From positions 1-17,406 of the forward strand of contig JASLFM010000035.1 in assembly GCA_030150585.1 (NCBI GenBank): a stretch of 17,406 nucleotides of DNA, given 5' to 3'. The translations under genes were made by a program, and so were the position numbers. The DNA is from Acidovorax sp. (GTDB taxonomy: Bacteria; Pseudomonadota; Gammaproteobacteria; Burkholderiales; Burkholderiaceae_C). Below are positions 1-6,897 of the stretch, piece after piece. The notes under the pieces are model-generated. The model did not search any database. It was not told where the DNA came from and saw nothing but the letters and a program-made list of their open reading frames with translations. How positions within the stretch are numbered: the first letter of the stretch is position 1; the number at the start of each line of letters is the position of its first letter.

Positions 1-127
1 CGCGCAGGAAGGTGGCGGTGTGCGAAGTGCCCGCCCCCACCTCCATGTCGTAGGGCTGCAGCAGCGCGCAGCCCTGCGCATCCCAGTAGGACTGCAGCTT
101 CAGAATGATTTGCTGGAAGGTCAACAT
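1..127 (-). CDS. glyQ: Glycyl-tRNA synthetase alpha subunit, N-terminal part
   Basis: The gene is cut by the window's left edge; only the first 42 codons are present. The translation starts [20 protein letters not shown] and continues through [19 protein letters not shown]. This matches the start of the bacterial alpha2-beta2 glycyl-tRNA synthetase alpha chain, whose hallmark is a [13 protein letters not shown] segment near residue 25-35. The alpha chain carries the class II catalytic core that charges tRNA-Gly; the beta chain (GlyS) is expected to follow outside the window. The ATG at 127 is preferred because the family's conserved N-terminal helix begins there, although no good Shine-Dalgarno sequence precedes it. 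A terminator-like hairpin at 258-288 separates it from the upstream asparaginase gene, so glyQ probably has its own promoter in 128-257. I could not identify that promoter with confidence. Confidence 0.95.
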
Positions 128-257
128 GACGTCTTGGGCACAGGCGAGGCCAGTGCCGGGCAATGGAAAACGGGAAGGAAGGCCCTGCGCCCGCCGGGAA
201 GGCATCCCGGGCGCGCTCGGCCCAAAGCAACCGGGGATTTTACGGCGCCCAAGAACA

Positions 258-288
258 AAGGCCGGAGCCCTGGTGGGGCTCCGGCCTT
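258..288 (-). terminator. Probable intrinsic terminator after the asparaginase gene
   Basis: Perfect 13-bp inverted repeat: aaggccggagccc (258-270) pairs with gggctccggcctt (276-288) around a 5-base loop. Read on the minus strand, the stem is followed by TGTTCTT, a moderately T-rich tail. It lies between the end of the asparaginase gene and the start of glyQ, both on the minus strand, so it most likely ends asparaginase transcription. A second hairpin closer to the stop codon (326-345) may assist. Confidence 0.75.
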
Positions 289-325
289 GCAGCCAGGGCC
301 GGGGCGGATCGCCCTGGCGCATGGC

Positions 326-345
326 GGGCCGCCCGCAAGCGGCCC
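326..345 (-). terminator. GC-rich stem-loop just after the asparaginase stop codon
   Basis: GGGCCGC (326-332) and GCGGCCC (339-345) form a perfect 7-bp stem with a 6-base loop, 8 bases after the asparaginase stop codon (354-356). No T-run follows, so on its own it is a pause or mRNA-stabilising hairpin rather than a classical terminator. It probably works together with the stronger hairpin at 258-288. Confidence 0.45.
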
Positions 346-353
346 GGGCGGGA

Positions 354-1427
354 TCAGTACTCCCAGAAAATACGTTGCAGCTCCTTGCTGTCCTGCGTCT
401 TGGTGAGCGCCACCATGGCGAGGATGCGGGCCTTTTGCGGGCGCAGATCGTGCGCCACCACCCAGTCGTACTTGTCATCGGGCTGCTCGGCGTTGCGCAG
501 CACAAAGCCGTCGGGCACACGCGACGAGCGGATCACCTGCACGCCCTGGGCGCGCAGGGCCTGCAGAGCGGGCACGGCCTGGGCCGCCACCGAGCCATTG
601 CCGGTGCCGGCGTGCACCAGCGCCTTGACGCCGGACTTGCCATAGGCCTCGATGCCCGTGGTGTTCATGTTGCCGTAGCCGTAGACGATGTCGACGGCGG
701 GCAGGGCCTTGATGTTGTCGATGTCGAACTCGGACGCCATGGTGTGGCGCTTGGCAGGCAGGCGGAACCAGTAGTTGCGGCCCTCGACCACCATGCCCAG
801 CGGGCCCCACTGGCTCTTGAAGGCTTCGGTCTTGATGTTGATGGTCTTGCTCACGTCGCGGCCGCTCTGGATCTCGTCGTTCATCGTGACGAGCACGCCC
901 TTGCCCGCAGCGTCCTTGCTCGCGGCCACGCTCACGGCGTCGTAGAGGTTGAGCGCGCCGTCGGCCGACAGGGCCGTGCCCGGGCGCATGGAGCCCACCA
1001 CCACGATGGGCTTGGTGGTGTGGACCACGAGGTTGAGGAAGTACGCCGTTTCCTCCAGCGTGTCGGTGCCGTGCGTGATCACGATGCCGTCCACGTCGGG
1101 CTGCTTGGCCAGGGCCGAGACGCGCTGGCCGAGCTTGAGCAGGTGCTCGTTGGTGAAGCTCTCGGAGGCAATCTGGAACACCTGCTCGCCCGACACCTGG
1201 GCGACGTTGGACAGCTCGGGCAGGCCTGCAAGCAGCTTGTCCACCGGCACCTTGGCGGCGGCGTAGGTGGCGCTGTTGGCGGCCGAGGCGCCTGCGCCCG
1301 CAATGGTGCCGCCCGTGGCGAGCACGACGACGTGGGGCTTGGCCGCCTGGGCCAGGGCCACGGCGGACGCGGCGGACAGCAGCAGGCCCGCGAGCCAGCG
1401 TGCGGGGGTGGTAAGGGTGGTCTGCAT
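354..1427 (-). CDS. ansB: Periplasmic L-asparaginase (type II)
   Basis: 357 residues. It hydrolyses L-asparagine to aspartate and ammonia, probably in the periplasm: residues 1-26 form a Sec signal peptide (hydrophobic core near 11-24, likely cleavage after ALA). The mature part has both asparaginase signatures. TGGTIAG at 38-44 carries the nucleophilic Thr41, and ITHGTDT at 117-123 carries the second catalytic Thr121 with Asp122. Tyr55 matches the flexible-loop tyrosine, and the family segments MNDE..SGRDV and RSSRVPDG follow. The protein aligns end to end with E. coli AnsB, including the C-terminal QRIFWEY. A good ribosome binding site (GGAG) precedes the ATG at 1427. A LysR-type gene is transcribed divergently 138 bases away and may regulate it. 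Glutaminase side activity, known in this family, cannot be judged from sequence. Two hairpins follow the stop codon. Confidence 0.95.
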
Positions 1428-1565
1428 GAAAAAAGTCTCCGAAAGATGTCGTCGTTGGTTTTGGCCGCCCCATCAGGTTGGCGGTGCCGCATGCTATGAG
1501 AAATCCACGCACACCCATGCGGAATAATTGGCGTCACCCTATGAATTGAACTCACATCCAATCCC

Positions 1566-2459
1566 ATGAACCTGCGCCAGCTCGAAGTGTTCCAGGCCGT
1601 CCTGCAGACCGGCAACATGAGCGCGGCCGCGCGCCTGCTGTGCGTGACGCCGTCGGCCGTGAGCAAGGCCGTCGCGCATGCCGAGCTGCAGCTCGGCTAC
1701 CGGCTGTTCCTGCGCACGCCTGCCGGCTTGGCCCCCACGCCCGAGGCCCAGGTGCTCGCGGCGGAATCGGGCAGCATCCACCGCCAGCTCGAGGCCCTGC
1801 AGCGCACCGCGCGCAACCTCGGCACGCGCGAAGGGGGCGAGGTGCGGCTGGCCGCCATTCCCTCGGTGTCGCATGAGTTCCTGCCGCGGGCGCTGCAGCA
1901 GCATGCGCAACAGCACCCGCAGGTGGGCGTGGAGGTGCGCACCCTCCACCAGGACCAGATGACGCAGGTCCTGCTCACGCGCGGCGTGGATTTCGGCCTT
2001 GGGTTCTACAAGCACCCGCACCCGCAGATCGCCAGCGACCTGCTGGTCAGCGGGCGCATGTACCTGGCCGTGGCGCAGTCGGTGTGGTCGCGCGCACCCC
2101 GCGCGGGCACGCCCGCCGCGCGACTGGCGCGGGTACCGGTGATCCGCCTCGTGGGGGACGACCCCATGCGCCATGCCATCGACGAACTGGCCCAGCGCCT
2201 GCATGCGCCCGAGGGGCCCGGCATCCAGGTGCAGACCTCGCGCCTGGCGCTGGAGCTGGTCCGTTTAGGGATGGGCTGGACCGTGGTGGACTTTCTCACC
2301 GCCACGCGGCTGGACCCGGCGCAGATGGCGGTACAGGAATTGCACGAGCTGCCGCCCATGTCGCTCTACAGCTACCACGCGCGCAACTTTCCCCCCGGGT
2401 TGCACGCCACGCGCATGCTCGCGATGCTGCCAGCGCTGCTGCGCGAGGTGCTCTCCTAG
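1566..2459 (+). CDS. LysR-family transcriptional regulator
   Basis: 297 residues, the usual LysR length. The N-terminus MNLRQLEVFQAVLQTGNMSA followed by AARLL and TPSAVSKAV (residues about 3-60) is the typical winged helix-turn-helix. Residues about 90-295 correspond to the periplasmic-binding-protein-like effector domain. The gene is divergent from ansB, with 138 bases between start codons. In this family that arrangement commonly means control of the divergent gene and of itself, so asparagine or aspartate responsiveness is a reasonable guess, not shown. The ATG at 1566 is chosen because the HTH begins there at its usual position; no clear Shine-Dalgarno is visible. The stop codon lies only six bases from the stop of convergent fabB, leaving no room for a separate terminator. 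An alternative reading as a CynR/CbbR-like regulator of another locus cannot be excluded. Confidence 0.9.
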   Translation: MNLRQLEVFQAVLQTGNMSAAARLLCVTPSAVSKAVAHAELQLGYRLFLRTPAGLAPTPEAQVLAAESGSIHRQLEALQRTARNLGTREGGEVRLAAIPSVSHEFLPRALQQHAQQHPQVGVEVRTLHQDQMTQVLLTRGVDFGLGFYKHPHPQIASDLLVSGRMYLAVAQSVWSRAPRAGTPAARLARVPVIRLVGDDPMRHAIDELAQRLHAPEGPGIQVQTSRLALELVRLGMGWTVVDFLTATRLDPAQMAVQELHELPPMSLYSYHARNFPPGLHATRMLAMLPALLREVLS

Positions 2460-2465
2460 CTCAGG

Positions 2466-3683
2466 TCAGTCCCACTTGCGCAGCACCAGGGATGCGTTGG
2501 TGCCGCCGAAGCCGAAGCTGTTGGACAGTGCCTGGCGCAGGGGCGCGTCGCGCGTGGTGGTGACGAGGGGCATGCCCTCGGCCGCGGCGTCAGGCGTCTC
2601 GACGTTGGCCGACCCGGCGATGAAGCCCTTTTGCAGCATCAGCAGGCAGTAGATCGCCTCCTGCACGCCCGTGGCGCCCAGCGAGTGGCCCGTGAGCGAC
2701 TTGGTGGACGAGAACGGCGGAATGGCGCTGCCGAACACTTCGCGGATCGCGCGCAGCTCGGGCACATCGCCCACGGGGGTGGAGGTGCCGTGGGTGTTGA
2801 TGTAGTCGATCGGACCCTCGAGCCCCTCGATGGCCTGGCGCATGCAGGCGATGGCCCCCTGGCCCGAGGGGGCGACCATGTCCTCGCCGTCGCTCGTGGC
2901 GCCGAAGCCCACGACCTCGCCGAGGATGGTGGCGCCGCGGGCCTGCGCATGCTCCAGGCTCTCCAGCACCACGGCGCCGCCGCCGCCCGCGATCACGAAG
3001 CCGTCGCGGTTCGCGTCGTAGGCGCGCGAGGCCTTTTCGGGCGTCGCGTTGTACTTGCTCGACATGGCCCCCATGCCGTCGAACAGCAGCGCCATGCCCC
3101 AGGAGAGCTCTTCGCCGCCGCCCGCGAACATCACGTCCTGCATGCCCCAAGCGATCTGCTGGGCGGCCGCGCCGATGCAGTGCGCCGAGGTGCTGCACGC
3201 CGAGGTGATGGAGTAGTTGATGCCCTTGATCCCGAAATTGGTGGACAGGCAGGCCGACACCGTGGAACTCATGCAGCGCGTGACCTGGTACGGCCCCACG
3301 CGGCGGATGCCCTTGCTGCGCAGCGTGTCTGCGGCCTCGATCTGGTTGGCTGGCGAGCCACCGCCCGAGCCCATGATGAGGCCGGTGCGCGGGTGGCTCA
3401 CCTGCTCGGGTGTGAGACCCGACTGTGCGATCGCATCGGTGAGCGCAATGTGCGCATAGGCCGCCGCATCGCCCATGAAGCGCAGCTGCTTGCGGTCGAT
3501 GCGCTCTTCGAGGTTGATGTTGGGGATGCCCGCGACCTGGCTGCGCAGGCCCAATTCGGTGAACGCGGGCATGGCGCGAATGCCGGAGCGGCTTGCGCGC
3601 AGCGACGCCTCCACCGAGGCGAGGTCGTTGCCGATGCACGAGACGATGCCCGCGCCCGTGATCACCACCCGCTTCTTGGTCAT
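2466..3683 (-). CDS. fabB: 3-oxoacyl-[acyl-carrier-protein] synthase I (FabB)
   Basis: 405 residues, the normal length for a KAS I condensing enzyme. It elongates acyl-ACP with malonyl-ACP and is the enzyme that extends cis-3-decenoyl-ACP in the FabA/FabB route to unsaturated fatty acids. The Cys-His-His triad is intact: Cys163 in SACSTSAHCIG, His298 in NTHGTSTPVGD and His333 in GHSLGATG, with Lys328 in STKSLTG. The C-terminal FGFGGTNASLVL motif is also present. The wording around the active site and the N-terminal GAGIVSCIGND resemble FabB rather than FabF. Its ATG overlaps the fabA stop codon (ATGA), and AAGGA inside the end of fabA serves as ribosome binding site, so the two genes are very likely co-translated. 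The gene ends six bases from the convergent LysR gene. Confidence 0.96.
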   Translation of the reverse strand: MTKKRVVITGAGIVSCIGNDLASVEASLRASRSGIRAMPAFTELGLRSQVAGIPNINLEERIDRKQLRFMGDAAAYAHIALTDAIAQSGLTPEQVSHPRTGLIMGSGGGSPANQIEAADTLRSKGIRRVGPYQVTRCMSSTVSACLSTNFGIKGINYSITSACSTSAHCIGAAAQQIAWGMQDVMFAGGGEELSWGMALLFDGMGAMSSKYNATPEKASRAYDANRDGFVIAGGGGAVVLESLEHAQARGATILGEVVGFGATSDGEDMVAPSGQGAIACMRQAIEGLEGPIDYINTHGTSTPVGDVPELRAIREVFGSAIPPFSSTKSLTGHSLGATGVQEAIYCLLMLQKGFIAGSANVETPDAAAEGMPLVTTTRDAPLRQALSNSFGFGGTNASLVLRKWD

Positions 3684-4201
3684 GCCGCGTCCTTGCCCTC
3701 GCCATCGCGCAGGAACAGGCCCACGCGCAGGTCATTGGCCACGTAGATTTCCTTGCCGTCCGCCAGCAGGCGCGCGTCGCCGATGGCCATGTTCAGCTTG
3801 CGCTTGATCACGCGCTTGATATCGATTTCGTATGTCACGAGTTTGACGTCCGGGCCCACCTCGCCCGTGAACTTGACCTCGCCAGCGCCCAGCGCGCGGC
3901 CGCGGCCCGGCAGGCGCAGCCACGTGAGGTAAAAGCCAATGAGCTGCCACATCGCGTCCAGGCCCAGGCACCCCGGCATGACCGGGTCGCCCTGGAAGTG
4001 GCAGGCGAAGAACCACAGGTCGGGTTTGACATCGAGTTCGGCCACGATCTTTCCGAGCCCATGCGCGCCACCATCGCTGTCGATGTGGGTGATGCGGTCG
4101 AACATCAGCATGGGCGGCAGGGGCAGGCGCCCGCTGTCCGGGGTGAACAACCGGCCCTCGCCCGAGGCGATCAGTTGTTCGTACGAAAAGGATTCAGCCA
4201 T
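3680..4201 (-). CDS. fabA: 3-hydroxydecanoyl-ACP dehydratase/isomerase (FabA)
   Basis: 173 residues, almost the same length as E. coli FabA. It dehydrates 3-hydroxydecanoyl-ACP and isomerises trans-2- to cis-3-decenoyl-ACP, the branch point of anaerobic unsaturated fatty acid synthesis in the cytosol. The hot-dog fold active site is intact: His68 in FFACHFQGDPVMPG and Asp82 in GCLGLDAMWQ. The reading frame is open upstream for 39 more codons, but MAESFSYEQL at 4201 is the family's N-terminus and has GGAG about ten bases before it, so that start was chosen. Its stop overlaps the fabB start, forming a two-gene operon. The leader between lnt and this start contains two stem-loops and a GATAAT -10-like box. 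Confidence 0.96.
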   Translation of the reverse strand: MAESFSYEQLIASGEGRLFTPDSGRLPLPPMLMFDRITHIDSDGGAHGLGKIVAELDVKPDLWFFACHFQGDPVMPGCLGLDAMWQLIGFYLTWLRLPGRGRALGAGEVKFTGEVGPDVKLVTYEIDIKRVIKRKLNMAIGDARLLADGKEIYVANDLRVGLFLRDGEGKDAA

Positions 4202-4221
4202 TGTCAATCGTGCTCCAGATG

Positions 4222-4236
4222 GGCGGCCTTGCCGCC
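4222..4236 (-). promoter_or_regulatory. Small stem-loop directly before the fabA ribosome binding site
   Basis: Minus-strand GGCGGC-aag-GCCGCC, a perfect 6-bp stem with a 3-base loop, a few bases upstream of the GGAG of fabA. There is no T-run, so it is not an intrinsic terminator. It may influence access to the ribosome binding site together with the larger hairpin at 4247-4275. Confidence 0.4.
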
Positions 4237-4246
4237 TCGTTATCCA

Positions 4247-4275
4247 GTGGCGCCTTGCAGTTTGCTGCGCGCCAC
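4247..4275 (-). promoter_or_regulatory. Bulged stem-loop in the fabA leader
   Basis: GTGGCGC (4247-4253) pairs with GCGCCAC (4269-4275), and inside it GCAG (4257-4260) pairs with CTGC (4265-4268) around TTTG. The result is an 11-bp stem with a 3-base bulge (4254-4256). It lies in the presumed fabA 5' UTR. No T-run follows on the minus strand, so it does not look like the lnt terminator. Confidence 0.45.
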
Positions 4276-4291
4276 CCTCTTGCAGACCTAC

Positions 4292-4320
4292 ATTATCGAA
4301 GCAAGGCGTGGCGCTCACGC
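4292..4320 (-). promoter_or_regulatory. Possible fabA promoter with overlapping inverted repeat
   Basis: On the minus strand GATAAT (4297-4292) is a good match to a sigma-70 -10 box and would place the transcription start near 4285, giving a leader of about 84 bases. The -35 position is occupied not by a TTGACA-like box but by GCGTG-agcgc-CACGC (4306-4320), a 5-bp inverted repeat that could be an activator or repressor site. No experimental support; the -10 box alone could be chance. Confidence 0.3.
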
Positions 4321-4370
4321 GACAAAGCCGCGGAAAGACCCGCTATGGCGCTCGGTCGGGCTGAGGTGGA

Positions 4371-5909
4371 TCAACTCCGGGCACCTGCCCGGCGGCGCCC
4401 CCACGCGGCAGCGACCACGAGCAGCGCGCCCAGCGCCCACAGCGGAGCCAGCCCCCAGCGCGACGCCCAGCGCGCGAACGGCGTGCTCCCCGAGCGCCCC
4501 TCGACCTCGCCGAGCAACACGCCACGCGTGGCCGTGGGCAGGCGGTGGGTGACCACGCCCCGGTGGTCGATCACCACCGTGGCGCCCGTGTTGGTGGCAC
4601 GCACCATGGGCCGCTCGAACTCCAGCGCGCGCATGCGGCTGATGGCGAGGTGCTGGTCGATCGCTACCGTGTCGCCGAACCAGCCGATGTTGCTGAAATT
4701 CACGAAGATGGTCGGCGCCTGCGCGGGGTCGGCGAAGCGTGCGCCCAGTTCTTCGCCAAACAGATCCTCGTAGCAGATGTTGGGCGCGATGCGCTGGCCC
4801 GCCCAGGCCATGGAGGGCTGGCCCACGGCGCCGCGGTTGAAGTCACCCAGCGGGATGTCCATCATCTCGGTGAACCATTTGAAGAACGGCGGGATGAACT
4901 CGCCGAACGGCACGAGGTGGTGCTTGTCGTAGCGGTAGGGCTCGGGCTGCTGCGGCGACCAGCCGAGCACCGAATTGGTATAGCCCAGCTCCATGTTCCC
5001 CAGCGGTATGCCCACGAGCGCGGCCTGCGCGCCGCCTGCGCGCGTGTAGCGCTCCCGCAGACCGTCGAGGTAGCCTGGCTCGAGCTGTTGCGGCAGCAAA
5101 GGAACGGCCGTCTCGGGCGCCACCACGAGCTGCGCCTGCGCAGCCTGCAGCTCGCGGCCATACCAGGCCAGCGCAAGGGGTACACCCGAGCCGGGCTGGA
5201 ACTTTTCATCCTGTGGGATATTGCCTTGCAGCAGCGCGACGGACAGGGAGCCATGGGGCGTGGACGACGGGCGCGCCGCCGTGGCACCCGCCACCAGCAC
5301 CGCAACACCCACCATACCCAGCGCCGCGCGCCGGCCAGGCTGCGCCAGCAGCATCGCCAGCAGCGCGGCCACGAAGCCGATGCCATACACGCCCACCCAA
5401 GGCGCAAGCGCGGCCAGGGGCCCGTTCACATGGGCATAGCCGCCCGCGCCCCACGGGAAGCCCGTCCAGAGCACCCCGCGTGCGAGTTCGGCCAGCAGCC
5501 ACAATGCTGCAAAAAGCAGAGCTGCTAGCGCTGGCCCCACGGGCGCCAGACGCCAATATGCCCATGAGGCGACGGCATAGTAAGAACCCAGGAACGCCGC
5601 CAACCCCAGTACCGCCAGCACGGCCAGCGGCGCTGCAAGCCCGCCGTAGGTGTGCATGGAGATAAACAGCCACCAGAATGTGCCCGCGAGCCACGCCGAG
5701 GCGAAGCCCCAGCCGCGCAGCGCCGCCCCGCGCGCGCTGGCACTGCCGCACAGCAGCCGCGCGTAAACCGCCAGGGAGAGAAGCTGCAGCCACCACAGCG
5801 GCTGCCCGCTACCGCCCAGCGCACCGGGCCAGGCCAGCGCCAGGGCTTGCGCGCCCCCCGCCACGATGGCGATGATGGCCGGAACGCCCGCCCGCAGCCA
5901 GGACCGCAT
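4371..5909 (-). CDS. lnt: Apolipoprotein N-acyltransferase (Lnt)
   Basis: 512 residues, typical length. An inner-membrane enzyme that transfers an acyl chain from phospholipid to the N-terminal cysteine of apolipoproteins, the last step of lipoprotein maturation. The N-terminal half (to about residue 210) holds several membrane segments including the family motif GFPWGAGGYAH. The rest is a nitrilase-like periplasmic domain with the catalytic triad Glu266 (VVAPETAVP), Lys329 (YDKHHLVPFGEF) and Cys379 (PNICYEDLFG). The C-terminal membrane helix is near residue 485-503. The ATG at 5909 shares one base with the corC stop codon, so corC-lnt form an operon. Bases 5511-5560 of the gene (residues 117-133, a membrane segment) resemble a dispersed Comamonadaceae repeat. 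In related betaproteobacteria lnt usually stands near glyQ; here fabAB and the asparaginase locus lie between. Confidence 0.96.
   Translation of the reverse strand: MRSWLRAGVPAIIAIVAGGAQALALAWPGALGGSGQPLWWLQLLSLAVYARLLCGSASARGAALRGWGFASAWLAGTFWWLFISMHTYGGLAAPLAVLAVLGLAAFLGSYYAVASWAYWRLAPVGPALAALLFAALWLLAELARGVLWTGFPWGAGGYAHVNGPLAALAPWVGVYGIGFVAALLAMLLAQPGRRAALGMVGVAVLVAGATAARPSSTPHGSLSVALLQGNIPQDEKFQPGSGVPLALAWYGRELQAAQAQLVVAPETAVPLLPQQLEPGYLDGLRERYTRAGGAQAALVGIPLGNMELGYTNSVLGWSPQQPEPYRYDKHHLVPFGEFIPPFFKWFTEMMDIPLGDFNRGAVGQPSMAWAGQRIAPNICYEDLFGEELGARFADPAQAPTIFVNFSNIGWFGDTVAIDQHLAISRMRALEFERPMVRATNTGATVVIDHRGVVTHRLPTATRGVLLGEVEGRSGSTPFARWASRWGLAPLWALGALLVVAAAWGRRRAGARS
5511..5560. repeat. Dispersed-repeat-like sequence inside lnt
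   Basis: The plus strand reads aaaaagcagagctgctagcg followed by ctggccccacgggcgccaga and cgccaatatg. From memory, intergenic regions of Acidovorax, Comamonas and relatives contain many copies of a short repeat with the core AGCTGCTAGCGCTTG...GCGC(T/C)AGA.GCC. This stretch matches that pattern but lies wholly within the lnt reading frame and encodes residues 117-133. The assignment depends on recall, and only the core words AGCTGCTAGCGCT and GCGCCAGA are clear. Confidence 0.4.
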
Positions 5910-6793
5910 CAGGCCGCGCCAGCCTCGGTTTCGCCCGCGGGCAAGGACGACACCTTGAACCAGCGCACCGCGCCACCCTTGGTGTGCAGCACCACGAAGC
6001 GCAGGCCGGCGATGTCGAACTGCTCCCCGCGCTTGGGCACGTGGCCCATCTCGTGGGCGATGAGGCCGCCGATGGTGTCGAAAGCCTCGTCGGGGTCGCT
6101 GCTGCGAAGCGATACGGCGAAGGCTTCGGACACACGTTCCACGGGCGTGTCGCCAGAAACGCGGTAGGTGTGGTCCGCCAGGCCGAAGATGTCGCCCTCG
6201 TCCTCGGGGATGTCGAATTCGTCCTCGATCTCGCCAACGATCTGCTCGAGCACGTCCTCGATGGTGATGAGCCCCGCGACGCGGCCGAACTCGTCGATCA
6301 CGATGGCCAGGTGGTTGCGGTTGCCGCGGAACTCGCGCAGCAGGTCGTTGAGCCCTTTGCTCTCGGGCACGAACACAGCGGGGCGCAGCAGTGCGCGGAT
6401 GTTGAGCTCGGGCGCCCGCTGCAGCTTGAGCAGGTCCTTCGCCATGAGAATGCCGATGATGTTCTCACGCTCACCCTGGTACACCGGGAACCGCGAGTGC
6501 GCGGTGTTGATGACCACGTGCAGCAGTTCCTCGAACGGCGCGTCGATGTCGATCAGGTCCATGCGCGGCGCAGCCACCATCACGTCGCCGGCCGTCATGT
6601 CGGCCATGCGGATCACGCCCTCGAGCATCACGCGGGACTCCGCGCCGATGATCTCGTTGTTCTCGGCCTCGGCCAGGGTCTCGATCAGCTCATCCTTGGA
6701 GTCGGGACCCGGGTGGATGAACTCGACGACTTTCTGCAAGAAAGTGCGCTTGTCTTCCCGTTCGGGAAATCGCGCAGGGTGGGGGTCTGACAC
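5909..6793 (-). CDS. corC: CorC/YbeX-type CBS-domain protein
   Basis: About 294 residues from the proposed GTG start, close to E. coli CorC (292). Two CBS domains (residues about 70-190, with RFPVYQGERENIIGI and HLAIVIDEFGRVAGLITIED) are followed by a CorC/HlyC C-terminal domain (about 205-285, with DTIGGLIAHEMGHVPKRGE). The family has been linked to magnesium/cobalt efflux through CorA and to ribosome or membrane integrity; the exact role is unsettled. The reading frame is open to an ATG at 6877, but the extra 28 residues look non-conserved. The start SDPHPARFPEREDKRTFLQK (GTG at 6793) fits the family N-terminus, though its ribosome binding site is weak. The stop codon shares one base with lnt. 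The usual upstream partner YbeY is not here; a GNAT gene precedes instead. Confidence 0.92.
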   Translation of the reverse strand: MSDPHPARFPEREDKRTFLQKVVEFIHPGPDSKDELIETLAEAENNEIIGAESRVMLEGVIRMADMTAGDVMVAAPRMDLIDIDAPFEELLHVVINTAHSRFPVYQGERENIIGILMAKDLLKLQRAPELNIRALLRPAVFVPESKGLNDLLREFRGNRNHLAIVIDEFGRVAGLITIEDVLEQIVGEIEDEFDIPEDEGDIFGLADHTYRVSGDTPVERVSEAFAVSLRSSDPDEAFDTIGGLIAHEMGHVPKRGEQFDIAGLRFVVLHTKGGAVRWFKVSSLPAGETEAGAA

Positions 6794-6866
6794 TGTCTGG
6801 GGGTGCAGGACATGCGGTAGTGAAACAGCCCCCAAGGATAGCGGATCGCTGTGACATCCCCTCGCC

Positions 6867-6883
6867 GGCACCACCATGGTGCC
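6867..6883 (-). promoter_or_regulatory. Hairpin between the GNAT gene and corC
   Basis: GGCACCA (6867-6873) and TGGTGCC (6877-6883) form a perfect 7-bp stem with a 3-base loop, 15 bases downstream of the GNAT stop codon. No T-run follows on the minus strand. It may be a weak or Rho-assisted terminator of the GNAT gene or a processing signal. Confidence 0.4.
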
Positions 6884-6897
6884 CGCGCATGCCGCCC

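Noticed and set aside
194..210. CCGGGA-aggca-TCCCGG hairpin in the glyQ leader, considered as a T-box-like regulator
   Set aside because: T-box leaders are essentially a Gram-positive feature, the hairpin is short, and none of the conserved T-box sequence is present.
105..1499. 464-codon plus-strand frame over the asparaginase gene
   Set aside because: Antisense to asparaginase, which has a signal peptide, both signatures and full-length alignment to AnsB.
1428..1565. LysR T-N11-A operator between ansB and the LysR gene
   Set aside because: Several loosely fitting T-N11-A arrangements exist, but none has convincing symmetry, so none is annotated.
6794..6877. N-terminal extension of CorC from ATG 6877
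   Set aside because: The extra 28 residues do not look like the family N-terminus; the GTG at 6793 gives the usual length.
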